In this document: positions 51,391 to 62,345 of the stretch, piece after piece
Layout of the letters: each line of letters begins with the position of its first letter
Position numbering within the stretch: position 1 is the stretch's first letter
Origin: Prorocentrum cordatum
Lineage: Eukaryota > Sar > Dinophyceae > Prorocentrales > Prorocentraceae
Assembly: GCA_963575745.1 (NCBI GenBank)
Contig: CAUYUJ010000354.1
Span: 45,001-109,000 of the forward strand
Direction of reading: 5' to 3'
DNA: 64,000 bases
Position numbers and translations under genes: made by a program
Notes under the pieces: generated by a model
Database searches by the model: none
Told to the model about the DNA's origin: nothing
The model's input: the letters and a program-made list of their open reading frames with translations, nothing else

Positions 51391-51660
51391 GGAAAGTTCG
51401 AGCACTTCTGGACTGCTCCAGCGCGAGTCGAAGGACGGCAGAAGTCGTTAAGCCTTTAACGACCAGCGCCCGCTGCCCGAGCTGTGGCCCGGAGGCCACG
51501 GGGCAAGCCCCTGCCTCGCGGGGGGGTGGCCTGGGCGCCCCCACCCCGCCCAGGAGCGTGGAGTGTCGCTAGCGCTGTGGAGGGCGATCCACGGAGAGGG
51601 AGCGCGTTGCCGGGTACTTCCCAGATGTCTACAGCAGGTGTTGAACATGCTCTAAACATG

Positions 51661-51853
51661 TACGGTAGGTCTGCGTCGTGTCGACCAGCGGCGACCCCAG
51701 CGCGGACGTTCAAGGTTGAACGCCGGCGGCGGCCCAGAATCGGTCGATGTTGAACGATCGGACGTTGCGGCAGCGGCCGATCGTTCAAGGTTGAACGATC
51801 CCTGCGGTGTCAAAAACCAACGCTGGGGTCGGCACGACACGAACCTGCCGTAA
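51661..51853. mobile_element. Family C element, copy C5 (most complete)
   Basis: TACGGTAGGTCTGCGTCGTG and CACGACACGAACCTGCCGTA are inverted ends. The interior has two GTTCAAGGTTGAACG palindromes. Confidence 0.78.
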
Positions 51854-52060
51854 CAAAACACATGTGTATAACATGTTGAGAGCATTTCCCGACGTTTTTC
51901 ATACATGTCGAATGCGGTGGTGGGACTGTTAGGGTGTCCATTTGTCGTGGCATCCACAACGCTATCGAGGGCACGTCGCCCATCTGTCGGCGATGTACCG
52001 CCGATTCCAAGTCCCTGTTCCCCCCATGAGCCAGCTTCGCCCCCTACGTGTCCCCAGTCT

Positions 52061-52248
52061 CGGGCCGGACGGAAGGGGATTGGGAAAGGGGGGTTACGAA
52101 ATCTGCTGCATGCATCTGGTTTCGGCCCCGCCGGTGGGCCCATTCCTCGATACATGGGCGCCTCCCAGCGCCGGGAGGCGCCGGGGAAATCAGCTACGTG
52201 AGCTGATTCTCAACCCCCCCCTTTGCTATCCCCCCCTTTCGCCTGCCG
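52061..52248. mobile_element. Family D element, copy D3
   Basis: Ends CGGGCCGGACGGAAGGGG and CCCCCCTTTCGCCTGCCG around the conserved GCTGCATGCATCTGGTTTCG and GGGAGGCGCCGGGGAAATC. Confidence 0.75.
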
Positions 52249-52267
52249 TTGTGATTTGGCTCGCAGC

Positions 52268-52370
52268 GTGGACCCTGAGAGATCTGGACCCCTTCAGCAT
52301 GACCAGCTTCCCATCCTGAGCCGTGTTCTCTTCGTTCCGGGGCACGGCCGACAGTCGGCGACGACCGCCC
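52268..52370 (+). pseudogene. Repeat-like fragment with an in-frame stop
   Basis: After GGCTCGCAG one frame reads WTLRDLDPFSMTSFPS, then TGA, then AVFSSFRGTADSRR. The SMTSFPS-x-AVFSSF layout mirrors SVTSFSESEGVACWSS in the exon at 6444. The stop suggests a dead copy. Confidence 0.22.
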
Positions 52371-52934
52371 GTCGTGGTTTCACAACGCGAGGGGTCTGGG
52401 CTAAAGAAGGGATTGTGCTGCTTCACCCCAGGGAGATCTCGACCCCGTCCCTGGGGGTAGTTTCCCGCCGGGATCCGTGGCCCCAGATCACGAGACTGGG
52501 ACTTTGAGGCCGAAGTCGCGGAAATGCGCCCAGATTGGGAAAACTTGTTTTTAGGGAGTTGTGTGTTTCCTCCTCCTCCTCGTACCTTGTAAGTTTTTTG
52601 GGGCCTGCTGCCAGTCACCTTCTCGGCAGGCCTCCGCGTGACGAATAGGTGTTGGGCGAGCTGGGAGCCAATCTGGCCTTGGAGGAAACGGTCCGAAATG
52701 GGATCCTGGAGGTCATTCTCTCGATGCAAGGCGGGTTGTCATGGCGACTGGCCCAGCCGAACACGTTTGTGGCCGAGCAGCAAAGATGTGATTGAAAAGT
52801 ACCCTACATCGTTACCAGGAGCGTCGCGTGACCCAAACCATGACCGAGATTGGAAGTCATTCCCCGGACATTGAGCGCTTGGCTGTCGGTCGCCGTGTTT
52901 GTTGTCGCCGTCGCCGCCTTCCCTTGCCGCTGCT

Positions 52935-53050
52935 TATCCCGCATAGCTTACGCGACATAGCTTACACAACATAGCTCACATTACATATATTACCCCAGAT
53001 AGGTTGCACCACATAGCTCACACTTCGTACATGTCATCACATGTACGTAT
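52935..53050. repeat. CATAGCTTACACAACATAGC short repeats
   Basis: Same family as 29040-29450. Confidence 0.65.
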
Positions 53051-53761
53051 ATATACACAGAATAATAGGATCACCCCCCCTGTAATTCACGACTCCCCTT
53101 TTGTATTGTAATTGATGTTTGATTTTGCCTCCTCGTCCATCCTAAATATGAATTCGTACCATCCCAGGCAGGCCGGTGTCAACCCCCCTCATATTTTGCA
53201 GAACGTGCTATGGGCGCACACTTGTTTATCACAGATGATAAGAAGACAAAGGGCACAGGCGCGCGTTGTCGCGCGCCCGTGTCAAAATCCTTCCAAAACC
53301 TTCGAAACGGAGTGCCCCGAAAGCACATAGCCACAATTGTTTTGCAACGGCCACAGGTTTTTCAACATGTTCATAACATGCTGCCAAACGGGTGTATCGC
53401 GCGCGCATGCCGAAATCGTTCGAACGCCCCTGCGCGCGTGCTGTCGCAAGAATCCCTTGCACCATAAATTTGACGAAGTCCGCGCGCGCGTCGCCGCGCG
53501 CGCACGCCGAAATTTTTCAGACACCTGAGGACACGTCAGAATTTCAAAAACGAGCATCACGGAAGAATATAAGCGCCAGTTCTCAAAAAAGCTTGCGCTC
53601 TCGCTTCCGTGATTATTCAACATGTTTGTTTAAATTCTGCACGGCGGGCTTCTCGCGCCGCATGTCGAAATCATTCGAACGCCCTTGCGCGCGGGCTCGG
53701 GGGGCACGATCCGTGTCAAATAGCACCACGAGGGCCACTCTCGCGCGTTGGCGGCGCGCGC

Positions 53762-54070
53762 ATGTCGAGCTCATTCCGAAACCTTCATCGCCGACGTTAG
53801 GACGCCGTCATCGGCGCCGTCAGTGGCCTTGCCGGCGTCTGTGTCATTATCGTCACCACCATCTTTACTATCAACCTCGCGACCCTGGTCGCCGTTGCCA
53901 TGATACCACGCCCGCCCACGTCGCCGACTCGCACCGAAGCGCTGGCTGGGAAGTACCCACCTGTCAGCGCCCCCGCGGCCGCGTCGGTCGTGCCAGACTT
54001 GCTGGCCGCTGCGCGCGCGAGCATGCTCGGGCTAGCACGGCCGTACAGATGCACCCGCCAACACCAATGA
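53762..54070 (+). pseudogene. Short hydrophobic ORF, tandem copy 1
   Basis: Begins ATGTCGAGCTC. After a frameshift it reads VIGAVSGLAGVCVIIVTTIF, TINLATLVAVAMIPRPPTSP and TRTEALAGKYPPVSAPAAAS. The membrane-like part and AMIPRPPTSPTRTE are conserved in copies 2 and 3. The stop used by the others is mutated here. No family recognised. Confidence 0.45.
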
Positions 54071-54191
54071 CTCATCGCAACCGCCGCCGCATAGGCTTTG
54101 CAAACCGAGGTGCGGGTGGTTGAGTGGGATGTTTGCAAGGGGGTGGCATTTGTCAACTCGCGAGCGTCTCTCGCGCGTCGGCTGCGCGCGC

Positions 54192-54459
54192 ATGTCGAAC
54201 TCTTTCAAAACCTCCATCGCCGACGCGAAGGCATCGTCATCATTATCTGCGGGCGTGATCAAAATCGGCCGTGTCACCGGAGTTTGCCGTCGTCATCGCT
54301 ACAATCGCCACCGTCATCGCTACTTCCATAATCGTGTTTACCGTTGTCGGCGGCGCCATGATACCGCGCCCGCCCACGTTACCGGCTCGGACTGAAGAGT
54401 CCAATGGGAAATGCCCAGCGGTCAGCGCCACCGCGGCCGCGCCGGTTGCGCCAAACTAG
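54192..54459 (+). pseudogene. Short hydrophobic ORF, tandem copy 2
   Basis: Starts MSNSFKTSIADAKASSSLSA. A frameshift near 54277 leads into FAVVIATIATVIATSIIVFT, VVGGAMIPRPPTLPARTEES and a stop after APVAPN at 54459. The start region matches copy 3 before its own frameshift. Confidence 0.5.
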
Positions 54460-54899
54460 CTGGCCGTTGTGCGCGCGAACGTGCGCGGGCTTGCGCGGCC
54501 GCCGAGATGCACCAACCAGCGCCAAGCCCTCCTCGCAGTCGCCGCCGCATGGGTTTTATAAACCAAGGTGCGGGTGGGTGGGTGTTTCGGGTGATTTCGC
54601 GACTCATAGATTGTTTTTTTGAGCTCGCACCGCATGTACTGCACAACGCGCATCGCACCACATGACTCTCACCACAGACATAGCATCACCAGTATTGACC
54701 ACTTGAAGTGTCCCATGCATACAGACCATATAGGCATTCCACATATACTTCACGCATATATGCACAACTTCGCGTCGCTCATATCGCATATTTTGCATGG
54801 GCTGCACCACATATCTTCTCCTCTCCCGAAACAAAGAATGGGAGCTACCCCCCCGGAGTGAACGGTACATGTTTAATATCGCAATGTTTCAAGATCCCG

Positions 54900-56060
54900 C
54901 CCCAGATCCCAGCCGACATGCGAATTCATACTATCCCACGCAGGCCAGAGTTTCCCCCCCATATCCGTTAACAAAAAAAATATGCGCGCGTTGTCGTTCA
55001 TCGCAAATAGTTAGTTGCCAAGAGTCTTTCGCAGCAGATGGGGAGATGCCCGTCACGCGCGCGTTGTCGCGCGCGCAGGCCCAGATCCTTCAAAAACCAA
55101 GCTTTTCGTACGGATTCCAAAATCTGTTGTCATGAAAATATAAGACACAACGTTTCGCAACACGGGTTTCCAAAGCAATAACATGTCTTCGCGCTCTTGC
55201 AAGTTTGCGAGAGGCCCTGTTTCTCAACATGTTCATAACATGCTACCGAACGGGCCCCTCGCGCGCATGTCGAAACCTTTCAAACGCCCTTGCGCGCATG
55301 ATGTCGCAATAATCACTTATTGCAGGAAATGTGACGACATGCGCGCCCGCGTCGTCGCGCGCGCATGCCGAAATCCGTCAAACACTTTTGGCCCTGCGAC
55401 GAGGTTTTAAAAAAAGGGTGCCCCGACAGCATGTAACAAACACGTCACTTGGCAACCTTCGTTTTCAAACTAATCCCGCGCTTGCGGTCTTGCGGGTTCT
55501 GACAGGAAAGTATTGTTGGCCAGCGTGTTCATCAAATTTTGCTATGCGGGCCCTTCGCGTCGCATGTCGAACACATTCGAACTCTTTTGTGCGTGTGCTG
55601 GGGGGGGGCACGACCCGTGTCAAATAATCCCACGCGGGCGTCTCTCGCGCGCTGGCGGCGCGAGCATGTCGAACTCCTTCAAAAGCCTTCACCGCTGACG
55701 CGAAGGCATGGTCATCGTTATCGGCGGGCGTGGTCAACATCGTCGGTGTCACTGGCCTTGCCGTTTTCATCGCCACCATGGCCATTGTCATCGCTACTCG
55801 CATGGTAGCGTTTACCGCTGTCAGCGTCGCCATGATACCGCGCCCGTCCACGTCACCGACTCGCACTGAAGTGCCCGCGGGGAAGTGCCCAGCGGTCAGC
55901 GCCACCGCGTTTGCAGCGGTCGCGCCAAACTAGCCGGCCGTTGTGCCCGCGAGCATGCGCGGGCTTGCACGGACGCGGACATGCACCAACCAACGCCAAG
56001 CATTCTGCAGTCGCCGCCGCATGGGTTTTATAAACCAAGGTGCGGGTGGGTGGGTGGGAT
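54900..56060 (+). repeat. Large duplicated block, copy 2
   Basis: Second copy of 53105-54600, shorter by one internal duplication. Confidence 0.75.
55664..55933 (+). pseudogene. Short hydrophobic ORF, tandem copy 3 (best preserved)
   Basis: Starts MSNSFK. After a one-base slip it reads AFTADAKAWSSLSAGVVNIV, GVTGLAVFIATMAIVIATRM, VAFTAVSVAMIPRPSTSPTR and TEVPAGKCPAVSATAFAAVA, and stops at 55933. An intact version would be about 90 residues with one or two membrane spans. Each of the three copies has a frameshift at a different place, so the ancestor was probably coding. Confidence 0.5.
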
Positions 56061-56094
56061 GTTTGCAATTGTTTGACATTTGTCAAGTCGTGTG

Positions 56095-56240
56095 CAAAGT
56101 TCAACCATGTAGGTTGTACCACGTAGCGCACCAAACCTAAAGTTACCCACATGGGTTGTACCATGTATGTGGCACCACATTGTTTACAACGCTGAACCAC
56201 ATATATTGCACGACGTGGGTTGTACTAAATTTCGTACCGG
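56095..56240. repeat. GTACCACGTAG/TTGTACCATGT short repeats
   Basis: Inverted-orientation member of the CACCACATAGCTTG family. Confidence 0.6.
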
Positions 56241-56576
56241 CTAACGTTTTGATTACGAACTACACATTTCATCCGCAGTTTGGCACGATTGGAAAAACAG
56301 AGGCGTTTTTCGGTCACACTGGGGCCCCATATTCTCGGGCCCGTGAGGGCTATGGGCCTGAATTCGGACGGAATTCGGCGAATAATTGCATCGCTTGGAC
56401 ATCCGTGTTTTATGCAGTGCGGGGCCCCTGGAAGAGTCCTGACCGTTTCCCTGGGGCGGGCTTTTCATCCTGAGGGGTCGGCGAGGGCCCCTGGAGAACT
56501 GCCGAACACGTCCCGTCCTGTTTCTTATTGCACGACGCGAGCATGTTTGGGAGGGGCCCCGCTTCGCAGGCAGCCA

Positions 56577-56714
56577 GAGGTCCCTCGCGGGTTGGACTTC
56601 ACGCACCCGGCCGGCGTCGTCGCGGGCGCCTCGCTGGACAGCGCGGCCCTGGACCAGGCGGAAGGCCGGCGGGTCCGCGCCTTCCCGCGGCCGCTCGGCC
56701 CAGCCTCGCTGTGA
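56577..56714 (+). CDS. Possible terminal exon with stop codon
   Basis: After GCAGCCAGAG the frame reads VPRGLDFTHPAGVVAGASLD, SAALDQAEGRRVRAFPRPLG and PASL, then TGA. Codon use is strongly GC3-rich like the secure exons, and the frame closes with a stop after 45 residues. It may be the end of the membrane-protein gene (cytoplasmic C-terminus) or the last exon of a different gene. Its phase with 42985 cannot be tested because that donor is unknown. Confidence 0.4.
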   Translation, partial: EVPRGLDFTHPAGVVAGASLDSAALDQAEGRRVRAFPRPLGPASL

Positions 56715-56888
56715 GGGCCCGGAAATGCGAGGCGGGCCGACGAGCCATCGGTTTGCCATCTTCAGAGGAGGAAGCAGTACCCATACCGCCAACGATCCTT
56801 GCTTCGTGATCCCCTGCTTGGGCCTCCTGGGGTGTTCCTCGTTGTCGCCGCTGGATTCGCCTTCGCCTGCGGCCGCGACGGATAAAAA

Positions 56889-58465
56889 TGCACCAGCCCA
56901 TCCAGAAACGATGCCCAGAAGAGTTGCCTCGGTCAGGGAAGCGGGCAGCACACAGAGGAAGGTCCCCCGGTGGAGGCCTCTTGGAGCGTCTTGGGGGCCT
57001 CTTGGTGGTCCCGGGGGCCTCTTTTGGAGCGTTTTGGGTACCTCGGGGAGCCTCTTGGGGCCTCTTTGGGGTCTCCCGGGAGCCTCCTGGAGGCCTCTTG
57101 GGCGCCTCTGGGGCCTCATGGGCGCCTGTTGGGGACCTTGAGGCGCTCTTGGGAGCCTTGGGAGCGCTCTTGGGGCCATCTGGGAGGAGATCGATCAAAC
57201 AAGATGGCAACTCCAATTGCAAACCCCCCTCGTGAGACCCAAACATCGCCTCTTGGTCCCCTCGTGGGGCGCTCTTGGGCGCTCTTTGGGCCGTCTTGAT
57301 GCTCTGTTGGGCCTCTATTGGGGCCCTCTTGGAACAAACATCATTGATGTTCCTTAGGTTCTTGAAGGACTCTGGCCTCTTGGCGGCCTCCTGGGGAGAT
57401 TCCGTGGCCACTTGGAGCCGTCTTGGGGCGGTCTTGGGGCCTCTAGGAGCATTTTGCATCTGAAGCCATCTTAGGCGATCTTGAGCCCTCTTGGAGGTCA
57501 TCTTGGGCTCTCTGAGGCCCTCTTGGAGCCATCTTGGGCCATCTTGATCTCTCCAACGCCTCGCAAAACCCCGCCTCCAGGTCCAGGGGATGTGCTAGGG
57601 AGAGGGGTCAAGACACCCCCTAGGTAGCAAGCCGTCTAGCTCATTCCCACCTGCCCTCCCAACACATCAATAACACCCGAGCCTGAGCAGGTTCAGCGGC
57701 CGTCTTTGGATGGACAGCTACTGGGAACCAAAACCTACCCCATGTGCGCGAAGCTGGGGCGAGGTGCGCCACGCGTGCCAGGCGCGCCATGCGCGCCAGG
57801 CACCCATGGGGCCCGAGCGTGCCAGGCACGCACGGTGCGCCAGATGCGCCACGTGCGCCAGGTGTGCCGCATACTCCAGCCGCGCCAGGTGCGCCACGTT
57901 CGGGGCACGCGCAGCGTATGTCAGGTGCGCTTGCGCACGTGACAGGACACATCGGGTCCATGTCGGCCCCCACTATCTTTGTCGAACAGCCATGCCCATC
58001 ATTGTGTCTGGTGGGCCTGCGCACAGGAGGCCATACGCCACCACCCCCGCCGTCCCTGTAAAAAACCACTTGGCAGTGATCGCGGAATGGCCGCGCGTGA
58101 TCCATATTTAGCAGCGAGGTGCATTACGTTTTGTGTTTTGTTTGGGATGGTAGCCTGGCGCGCAGCAGGCAATATGTTGCCACCCCCGCCGTCCCTGTCA
58201 AAAACAAACTAACTGGCTCGTGGGCCTCAAGAGCATGACTCAAGACTTTGCCCAAAAGTGTACTTTGCATTGTTTTTGTTTTTGAGAGGGTGGGGAGGGC
58301 GCATCGGGTTGGCCGCGCATGCTCCAAATTTGGAGGCAGAGTTTTTCGACAGGGATGGCGGGGGGGGGGGAATATTATTGGGGAGAAGTGATACACCCTT
58401 CCCCGAAGGTGAAGGGGGTTGGAAGAAAGCTCTCTAGACCACCTACGCCCAGAGGGCTGGTGGGA
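56889..58465. mobile_element. Family E element E3 with a long interior
   Basis: CACCAGCCCATCCAGAAACG at the left and CCCAGAGGGCTGGTGGG at the right. The interior has CTTGGGGGCCTCTTGG repeats, GGAGGAGATCGATCAAAC, then unrelated sequence including the 57745-57940 repeat. It may be a compound of two insertions. Confidence 0.5.
57745..57940. repeat. GCGCCAGGTGCGCCA short tandem repeat
   Basis: About 18 copies of a 9-10 bp unit (GCGCCAGGT, GTGCCAGGC, GCGCCACGT). Confidence 0.9.
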
Positions 58466-58806
58466 TTCACGTCAGAACGCACCCCGGGAGAGGTCCGGTG
58501 GTGACGGTGTTGGTACCTCTGGTCCCCACCTCAATGGCCGGGAAGTAGTGTGGCGCTGCCTGGCAGGAGTTCTGGTAGGCCATTTGCATGAGTCTTCGTG
58601 GCTCTCTGCGTTGGGCAGAAGATCCCACCGCTCCGAACCCGAAATGAATCAATGCGTGCTTCGGCCTCGACAAGTGAGGCTCGAAGTGGCGAATTATCAC
58701 AGCCTAGTGTGCAATTACTTGTTGCATCGATGACGCCTCTGGCAAGTCGCCGCCGCCGCTTGGGACAGTGGAGAAATGGCTATGGGTGACAGTCTGGTCC
58801 CGAAAC

Positions 58807-58912
58807 TTGGCATTGCTCGGCGAGGACCATTGAGGAGCATCCTTGATCACCGAGCAAAAAAAAACGCACGAAACCGAAACATGCACGTGGAATGGACGTC
58901 CGAGCAATGGCG
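58807..58912. mobile_element. Family B element, copy B4 (internally deleted)
   Basis: TTGGCATTGCTCGGCGAGGA to GGACGTCCGAGCAATGGC, about 20 bp shorter than B2 near the left end. Confidence 0.7.
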
Positions 58913-59482
58913 AGGAAAGGGTCGGAATTTCCCGAAACCCTGCACGGAACAAGGCAAGAGGGCCGCCTCTTGGAGTCTTAGGTGACCTCCTTCGGAAGCC
59001 GTCGGGTTCCTTTGAGACCCCAAGCCCCAGGGCCTCCCAAGCTGGGTCCGCGCGGGTGGGGCCTGGGGGTCGCGCCGCACCGCAAACCCGTCGGCAATAT
59101 GAGCGACGCAACTAAAACGAGTTCTGTTGCGCCGACATTGGCGCGTAAGCTGCTCGCGTAAGCGCCCTCGTTGCCAATCTCATGTAGCGTGCCGCGCCGG
59201 CGCCCCGCGTGAGCTACCGCGCGAGGTTGCTACGCATCTCGCGCACGACCCGTTGCGCCCGAGTTTCTCCGCGCCAACGGCGCCGAGACACTGCCGACGC
59301 GCCGCCGACGCACCGCCGACTGCGCCGGCGATGCGCCGGCCATCCTCCGAGTCCATCCCTCGCGTTCCCTCTGTGGGAGGCTTCCACGACGGCCCCTGCC
59401 TTCCCGGAGTGCCGCCAACACCCCTGGTCCCCATTTTTCTCCCCCACGGCCACACCGGCACCACGGGTTTCCTCTCCTTCTC

Positions 59483-59525
59483 CCTCCTCCTCCTCCTCCT
59501 CCTCCTCCTCCTCCTCCTCCTCCTC
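59483..59525. repeat. (CTC)n tract
   Basis: Perfect CTC triplets. GGGACTCGGGACTCGGGACTC follows. Confidence 0.9.
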
Positions 59526-59529
59526 GGGA

Positions 59530-60240
59530 CTCGGGACTCGGGACTCGAGACTGCGAACGGTTCTCCTGATGAAAGGTGGCGCCCTCGACCCCTCCCGCCA
59601 GTGCGCCTTCGAGGAGGGGAACAAAAGCCAGGAGGTGACAAGAGAGAGAGAGGCGAGAAACAGGATGGCGGATACCTGCGGACCAGGGGGGGGAGGTGAG
59701 CGGCTGGCGTGCGCGTGCGCGGCCGGTGTAGGCGTGCGGGTTCGGCCCGAGCAAGGGCCCCGGCCCCCTAGGGGGAGCTCAGGCCCCTCCTCCCCTCCTC
59801 CAGCCTGCGAGTGGGAGGGCGAGGGGAGGGGGCCCGAGGGGGCCTGCCTGGTACTCTACTGGGGTCTGAAGTGGGGAGGGTGGTGCCGTGAATCGCCCAC
59901 TTGATTTTTGTTTCTCCATAGGGGCCGTCTCCAGGCTTGTGCGTTTTTCCCGCCAACTGGGCCCTTGATGTGGAAAGTTTGCTTTTGCAGCCACTTAGCT
60001 CCATACTTGTTTCGTTTCGTAGGTAGGGTGAGACCGACTTGGGACCCCGAAGAAGGTGAACGCAGCGACAGCTGCGAACCCCAGGCTGGCGAACACGTGC
60101 CCGACTTGACAGTCAGCCCCCGTGTGCGGACACATCTCGCCCCGATGTTTGCAGTACCGTCCACGTCGCAGCTTACACAGCCAGTGGCCCCCGCTGGCGG
60201 GGCTGGCGCGATTTCGATCGCTGTGCCGAGGCCCCTATGA
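59530..60240. other. Unassigned GC-rich stretch with weak open frames on both strands
   Basis: A plus frame near 59560 (VLLMKGGALDPSRQCAFEEG) and a minus frame at 60245-60040 (CVSCDVDGTANIGARCVRTR, then SGTCSPAWGSQLSL) are protein-like. Neither has clear splice sites or a recognised family. Confidence 0.2.
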
Positions 60241-60294
60241 GGCACTCTGTGTATGAGGAGGCTCGTCTGGTAGAGCTGGGATTAGCGGGCCATC

Positions 60295-60666
60295 ATGATC
60301 ATCACCATCATCATCACCATCGTCATCATCATCAGCATCATCATCAGTATCATCATCAGCATCATAACCATCAGCAGCATCACCATGACTATCAGCATCA
60401 TCATCACGCACCGTCACCACCATCATCACCATCACCATTACCATCAGCATCATGATGGTAATCGCCATCGTCATTAGTCGCATCATCACCACCACCGTCA
60501 CCACCACCATCACCATCATCCCAATCATCATCACCATCGTCATCAATATCATTATCAGCATGACCATGACCATCACTGTCATCAGCACCACCATCATCAT
60601 CATCACCATAACCACCATCATTATCATCATCATGATAATAAGGATCATCATCAACATCACCATTAG

Positions 60667-60721
<55 letters not shown>

Positions 60722-60925
60722 TTCATCTTCATCTTCATCTTCATCTTCATCTTCATCTTCATCGTCATCTTCATATTCATCTTCATCTGCAATAGCAGCG
60801 TGAGCATCATCATGGTCATCATCACCATCATCATCACCCCCCATCAGCATGAACATCACCATCATCATCACATCATCAGCACAATCACCATCATCACCAT
60901 TACCATCATCATCCCCATCGCCTTA
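60295..60925. repeat. (ATC)n / (CATCTT)n microsatellite block
   Basis: About 630 bp of ATC triplets with interruptions, a pure run at 60670-60720 and a (TTCATC)n run at 60720-60785. Confidence 0.97.
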
Positions 60926-61049
60926 CTCCTTACCACCGGCCATTTGTATTATTTCTTCCTTCTCCCTCAGTAGTATGTTGTTATGGCTTTTCTCTATATC
61001 TCTCTCCCTCTCTCCCTTTCTCTGTGCTCGTCCTCATCGTCCTTAAGAT

Positions 61050-61240
61050 GTGTTACCACGCCCTGTCTTCATCCTCGTCCACGTAGTCGTCGTCGTGCTC
61101 CTCGTCTCCACCGGTCCTCTCCTCTCCTCCTCCCTGTCCTCCTCCCCCCCTCCCGCTCCTCCTCCTGCTCCTCCTCATTCCTCCTTCCTCCTCCCGTCTC
61201 TCCTCCTCGCTGCTCCTGCTACCCTCCCTCGTCGTCGTCA
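61050..61240. repeat. CTCCTC/CGTCGTC pyrimidine-rich tract
   Basis: Low-complexity, non-coding. Confidence 0.75.
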
Positions 61241-61281
61241 TTCCTGACCGGGGCGCGCGCAGGCGGGCCCTATCCTCCCTC

Positions 61282-61400
61282 CTTCTCTTCCTCGAGGATT
61301 GTCTTCCCCTTCTTCCTCGAGGACTGTCCTCGCCTTCTTCCTCGAGGAGTGTCCTGACCTTCCTCTTTCTCTTCCTCGAGGACTGTCCTCCCCTCCTTCC
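61282..61400. repeat. CTTCCTCGAGGACTGTCCTC tandem repeat
   Basis: Four copies of a 26-37 bp unit with the palindrome CCTCGAGG. Confidence 0.9.
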
Positions 61401-61489
61401 TCCCCCAGACCCCTCCCCCCCCCACCCTCCCTCCAAGCACCAAAGGGACAGGGAATAGGGCAAGAGAGGGGTGGGCTCGAGCTGGGACG

Positions 61490-61770
61490 GGGGAGGGTGG
61501 GGGGGGGGGGGGGGGGGGGGAGGAGGAGGAGGAGCAGGGACGGGGGAGGCAAGTGGGAGGACGAGGATGATAGAGACAGGACGATATGGAGGAGGTAAGA
61601 TCAGCGGGGTAAGGAGTGGAAGGCAGAGGAGGAGGAGCAGCAGCAGGAGGAGGAGGACGGAAGGAGAAGGGACGAGGCCAGAGGAGGAGCAGGGAGCTTG
61701 GAAGAGGTCGGAGGAGACATGGTGGAGCGGGGGGAGGAGAAGGAGGAAGGTTGAGGAGAAGCTCGATGGG
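61490..61770. repeat. Poly-G run and (GAG)-rich tract
   Basis: A G run of about 20 at 61500-61520, then GGAGGAGGAG-type sequence. Confidence 0.85.
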
Positions 61771-62019
61771 GCTGAAGGTCGAGGAGGAAGAGTCGGGGAG
61801 GAGTAATGAGGGGCCAGAGTGAACCCAGGATACATCTCGCCCTCCTGTCCGAAGCCCTTCTCCCTTTAAGCTCTTGCACGCGTCCCTTCTGAATTCGGGA
61901 ACCGCCCCCACGATCTGCGCCAGCGCCGTCTTGGAATGGCCAGCTTTGGGCGTTCACAGAAGACGCCGCCGCGACTCGTGCCCCCCTGGTCACGCCCGTT
62001 CTCTTGGAGGCTGGGGCTC

Positions 62020-62095
62020 AGCAGGAGGAGGAGGAGGAGGAGGAGGAGGAGGAGGACGGGGAGAAAGAGGAGGAGGAGGAGGAGGAGGAGCACCC
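62020..62095. repeat. (GAG)n tract
   Basis: GAG triplets with one GGACGGGGAGAAAG interruption. Confidence 0.9.
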
Positions 62096-62224
62096 GGGGC
62101 AGCGCTTTTCTGGCTGCGACCCTCCCGCCCCATCAAGGCCGCCGTCCGCGCGGAGTTGGCGGCCGTGGCCGAGCTGCCCGGAGGGGAGAGGCAGAGGCCC
62201 GGCAGCGCAGAGCCGGCGGAGTCG

Positions 62225-62235
62225 CATCGTTGTCG

Positions 62236-62268
<33 letters not shown>

Positions 62269-62345
62269 GAGACCTCGTCCTCGCCGCCGTCGTCGTCGTC
62301 GTTGTCGTCGTCGTCAGAGACCTCGTCCTCGCCGTCGCCCTCATC
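62225..62345. repeat. (CGT)n with a duplicated CAGAGACCTCGTCCTCGCCG
   Basis: Two runs of CGT triplets, each followed by TCAGAGACCTCGTCCTCGCC. Confidence 0.9.

Larger units (their letters stand above)
53105..54600 (+). repeat. Large duplicated block, copy 1
   Basis: Shares AATTCGTACCATCCCAGGCAGG, GCGCGCGTTGTCGCGCGC, TGTTCATAACATGCTGCC and GTTTTATAAACCAAGGTGCG, in the same order, with 54900-56060. Contains repeated GCGCGCATGTCGAA units. Confidence 0.75.
3711..56714 (+). other. Split gene: type I membrane protein with Cys-aromatic repeats, Thr-rich stalk and TSP1 domain
   Basis: Proposed gene locus. Successive plus-strand exons give repeated Cys-aromatic units, then a Thr/Ser-rich stalk, a thrombospondin type 1 repeat, a membrane span and a basic cytoplasmic tail. 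I checked codon phase across these predicted junctions and found it kept: 5464/6444, 6729/11037, 11110/13006, 13107/14447, 14627/14888, 14931/15979, 16039/16605, 16774/17963, 18070/22739, 22807/23282, 25024/25578, 25714/29733, 29841/36281 and 36426/42879. Donors are GT or GC and acceptors are AG. The 5' end is not fixed and may lie outside the window. The link from 42.9 kb to the stop-bearing exon at 56.7 kb is inference. The role is probably at the cell surface (adhesion or sensing); no enzyme motif is seen. Confidence 0.6.

Noticed and set aside
60235-60973. Poly-Met, poly-Asp and poly-Ile frames
   Set aside because: Translations of an (ATC)n microsatellite.
61238-61911. Minus-strand Pro/Ser-rich frames
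   Set aside because: Compositional reading of the GGA-rich region; no motif or conserved feature.
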